Shown: one piece after another, positions 62,182 to 64,000 of the stretch
Layout of the letters: the number at the start of each line of letters is the position of its first letter
How positions within the stretch are numbered: position 1 is the first letter of the stretch
NCBI RefSeq assembly: GCF_036346875.1
Contig: NZ_CP107852.1
Coordinates: 6,510,001 to 6,574,000 of the forward strand
Direction: 5' to 3'
Origin: Nocardia sp. NBC_00508
Lineage (GTDB): Bacteria; Actinomycetota; Actinomycetes; Mycobacteriales; Mycobacteriaceae
Length of the DNA stretch: 64,000 bases
Translations under genes and position numbers: made by a program
Notes under the pieces: generated by a model
What the model was told of the DNA's origin: nothing
Databases searched by the model: none
What the model saw: the letters and a program-made list of their open reading frames with translations, nothing else

Positions 62182-63312
62182 TTGAAGTACGTCTCCCGCC
62201 TGGTCCTGTTCCTGGCCATTCCCGCCGTGTTGTTCCTGCTGCCGTGGTGGACCTTGGTGGCGGCGCCCACCCAGGGCACCGGCTCGCTGTTCTGGCTCGG
62301 TTCGGCGCTGTTCGCATTGGCGTTCGGTTACCTGCCCGCGTCGATGTATCTCGGCCATGGATCCGCGCAGTCCGACGCCGCCTCGATCGTCGGCGACACG
62401 ATGCTCGGCGTGATGTGGGTGGTGTTCAGCTGGTCGGTGCTCGGCAACCTGGCGCGCATCGGGCTCGCCGTCGCCGGTGTCGGCGATCCGGCCCGGTCCC
62501 GGATCGTCGCGGCCGGTGTGCTCCTCGCCGCGACCGTGCTCGTGGTGTGGGGCGTGGTCGAAGCGCGGCGGGTGCCGCGGGTCCGCACGGTGGAGGTCTC
62601 CATCCCCGGACTCGGACCGGCGTTGGAGGGCCTGCGCTTGGTGGTGGTCACCGACACCCATTTCGCCGCACTCGACCGGTTGCGCTGGTCGGAGCGCGTG
62701 GTCGACGTGGTCAACGCGCAATGCCCCGATATCGCCTGTCACGCGGGTGATCTCGCGGACGGCTCGGTGGCGAAGCGCCACGCGCAGGTCGATCCGCTCG
62801 GCAAGGTCGAAGCCGAACTCGGACGGTTCTACATCACCGGCAACCACGAGTACTTCGGCGACGCGCAAGGGTGGATCGACCACATGGATTCGCTCGGCTG
62901 GCAACCACTGCACAATCAGCACGTGACGGTGCGCCGCGGCGACGACCAGCTGGTGATCGCCGGCATCGACGACCCGACCGGTGTCGGCCTGGCGGGACAT
63001 GGCCCGGACCTTCCCGCCGCGCTCGAGGGCGCGGATCCGGGCGCGCCGGTCGTCCTGCTCGCCCACCAACCCAAGCAGATCACCGACGCCGTGGCCGCCG
63101 GTATCGCGCTGCAGATCTCCGGCCACACCCATGGCGGCCAGATCTGGCCATTCCACTATCTCGTTCGGCTCGATCAGCCCGTCGTCGCGGGACTGAGCCG
63201 CCACGGTGACCACACCCAGCTCTACACCAGCCGCGGCACCGGCTTCTGGGGACCGCAGTTGCGGGTCTTCGCACCGAGTGAAATCACCGTGCTCGTCCTG
63301 CGTTCGCCGTAG
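62182..63312 (+). CDS. Membrane-anchored metallophosphoesterase
   Basis: The 376-residue protein has four membrane helices in the first 130 residues, then a calcineurin-like domain. Motifs are LVVVTDTHFA (DxH), CHAGDLADGS (GDxxD), YITGNHEYF (GNH), LLAHQPKQ and ISGHTHGGQIWPFH (GHTH). The layout matches YkuE/YaeI-like phosphodiesterases that may act on lipid or nucleotide phosphates. TTG 62182 begins KYVSRLVLFLAIP. It is 77 bp downstream of trpB but functionally unrelated as far as can be seen. Confidence 0.92.
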   Translation: MKYVSRLVLFLAIPAVLFLLPWWTLVAAPTQGTGSLFWLGSALFALAFGYLPASMYLGHGSAQSDAASIVGDTMLGVMWVVFSWSVLGNLARIGLAVAGVGDPARSRIVAAGVLLAATVLVVWGVVEARRVPRVRTVEVSIPGLGPALEGLRLVVVTDTHFAALDRLRWSERVVDVVNAQCPDIACHAGDLADGSVAKRHAQVDPLGKVEAELGRFYITGNHEYFGDAQGWIDHMDSLGWQPLHNQHVTVRRGDDQLVIAGIDDPTGVGLAGHGPDLPAALEGADPGAPVVLLAHQPKQITDAVAAGIALQISGHTHGGQIWPFHYLVRLDQPVVAGLSRHGDHTQLYTSRGTGFWGPQLRVFAPSEITVLVLRSP

Positions 63313-63356
63313 CCGAGCTTCGGGCTCGAAGGACCACGCGGCACAGGCATGCTTCG

Positions 63357-64000
63357 TCAGCGGTCGCCGCGGGTGCCTTCGGCCTGGCTGGTGGCATCGG
63401 GCTCGGGTGACGGCTGGACCGGACTGCCTGGACGCCACGCTTCCGTGACGCCCGGAACCCGATCCTCGACGACGTAACTGGCGCGTGTATGAATCGGCGC
63501 GCCGGGGCGGCGGACATAGGGCACGACGCGAAAGTCGTTGCGCCAGAGCCGATGACCGAGCTCAACGCGGACATACCCGCGCTGCGCGTTGAAGAACTTG
63601 AGGTCGGGGTTCGCGGCAAGCAGCCGGCGGCCCTTGGCGGTGAGGTCGGCTCCGTCGCCGTTGCTCGTGATCGAGGTGCCGGTGAATTCCGCCGCCACGA
63701 CCGGCGCTGCGGGATCGGTGTAGTCGCGTCGCAGATCGGCGGCATGGTTCTCGTGCCGGTCGCCGGTGATCACCACCAGGTTGCCGACACCGCGGTCCGC
63801 GGCAGCGCCGAGCACGGCGTTGCGATCGGCGACGTAGCCGTCCCAGGAGTCGGTGGACACGGTGACCTCCGGGCCGGGGTCGATGTCGTTCTGGCTCATG
63901 CCCACCTGATTGCCGATGACCTGCCAGCGCGCCGGGGAGCGGGCGAAGCCGTCGATCAACCATTCTCGTTGCTGTGCACCGAGAATGGTGCGGCCGGCAG
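63357..64000 (-). CDS. phoD: PhoD-like alkaline phosphatase, N-terminal part outside window
   Basis: The visible C-terminal 214 residues read RTILGAQQREWLIDGFARS, WQVIGNQVGMSQND, TVSTDSWDGYVADRNAVLG, VVITGDRHENHAADLRRDY and AEFTGTSITSNGDGADL, all PhoD hallmarks. PhoD enzymes are exported by the Tat pathway and release phosphate from esters using calcium and iron. The start and Tat signal lie beyond the right edge. Its end is convergent with the metallophosphoesterase gene. Confidence 0.9.
   Translation of the reverse strand, partial: AGRTILGAQQREWLIDGFARSPARWQVIGNQVGMSQNDIDPGPEVTVSTDSWDGYVADRNAVLGAAADRGVGNLVVITGDRHENHAADLRRDYTDPAAPVVAAEFTGTSITSNGDGADLTAKGRRLLAANPDLKFFNAQRGYVRVELGHRLWRNDFRVVPYVRRPGAPIHTRASYVVEDRVPGVTEAWRPGSPVQPSPEPDATSQAEGTRGDR

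Overview
The window is very high-GC, densely coded DNA from an actinobacterium, most likely Nocardia or a close mycolic-acid relative. That placement rests on gene content: RbpA, a secretory lipase of the LIP family next to a mycobacterial-type alkane hydroxylase, a DUF574-type methyltransferase, a DyP peroxidase paired with a PCuAC copper chaperone, and a DUF7159-like protein with a proline-rich tail. GTG and TTG starts are frequent. I recognise no rRNA, tRNA, CRISPR array or intact insertion sequence.

Layout. 1-8.7 kb: 5' part of a TldD peptidase gene, a minisatellite, a TetR regulator, a TauE permease, a frameshifted P-type ATPase remnant, a NarL-type two-component pair, FxsA, a small RHH protein and a YtcJ-type amidohydrolase, then about 770 bp of gene-free repetitive DNA. 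8.7-26.3 kb: Lnt, then the centrepiece, a single 4553-residue four-module NRPS translationally coupled to a DrrA/DrrB-type exporter and closed by a strong hairpin. 26.3-33 kb: RbpA, small zinc and membrane proteins, a methyltransferase, an M23 peptidase, ArsR, GT9, HdeD and a small secreted protein. 33-37.3 kb: a lipid/alkane locus (alkB, a coupled 63-residue ORF, a LIP lipase, TetR) with two copies of a GATAC-N5-GTATC palindrome. 36.9-42.6 kb: a DyP/PCuAC cluster, a SUMF1-fold protein, an EEP nuclease/phosphatase and several truncated genes. 42.7-47.1 kb: an OmpR/EnvZ-type pair, a DUF4153-like membrane protein and a toxin-antitoxin-like pair with its own palindrome. 47-56 kb: DUF72, a DAO-type oxidase, a P450 lacking the ExxR arginine, a StyA-like flavoprotein and a LuxR-ATPase regulator. 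56-64 kb: a secreted lytic transglycosylase with extreme G/T composition, a second tandem array, a DUF7159-like protein, a serine hydrolase, an orphan trpB behind a structured leader, a metallophosphoesterase and a partial PhoD.

How genes work together. The NRPS and DrrAB overlap by 4 bp at each junction and so form one synthesis-plus-export operon. Module 1 carries the EntF serine code and an EntF-like condensation domain, so the product should begin with an N-acylated or N-arylated serine followed by three probably hydrophobic residues. No acyl/aryl loading enzyme, MbtH or PPTase is visible here, so such partners must lie elsewhere. The lipase, TetR and alkB region looks like a lipid/alkane-use regulon. 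Regions 3.0 kb, 37 kb and 42 kb carry gene remnants, marking sites of past deletion or exchange.
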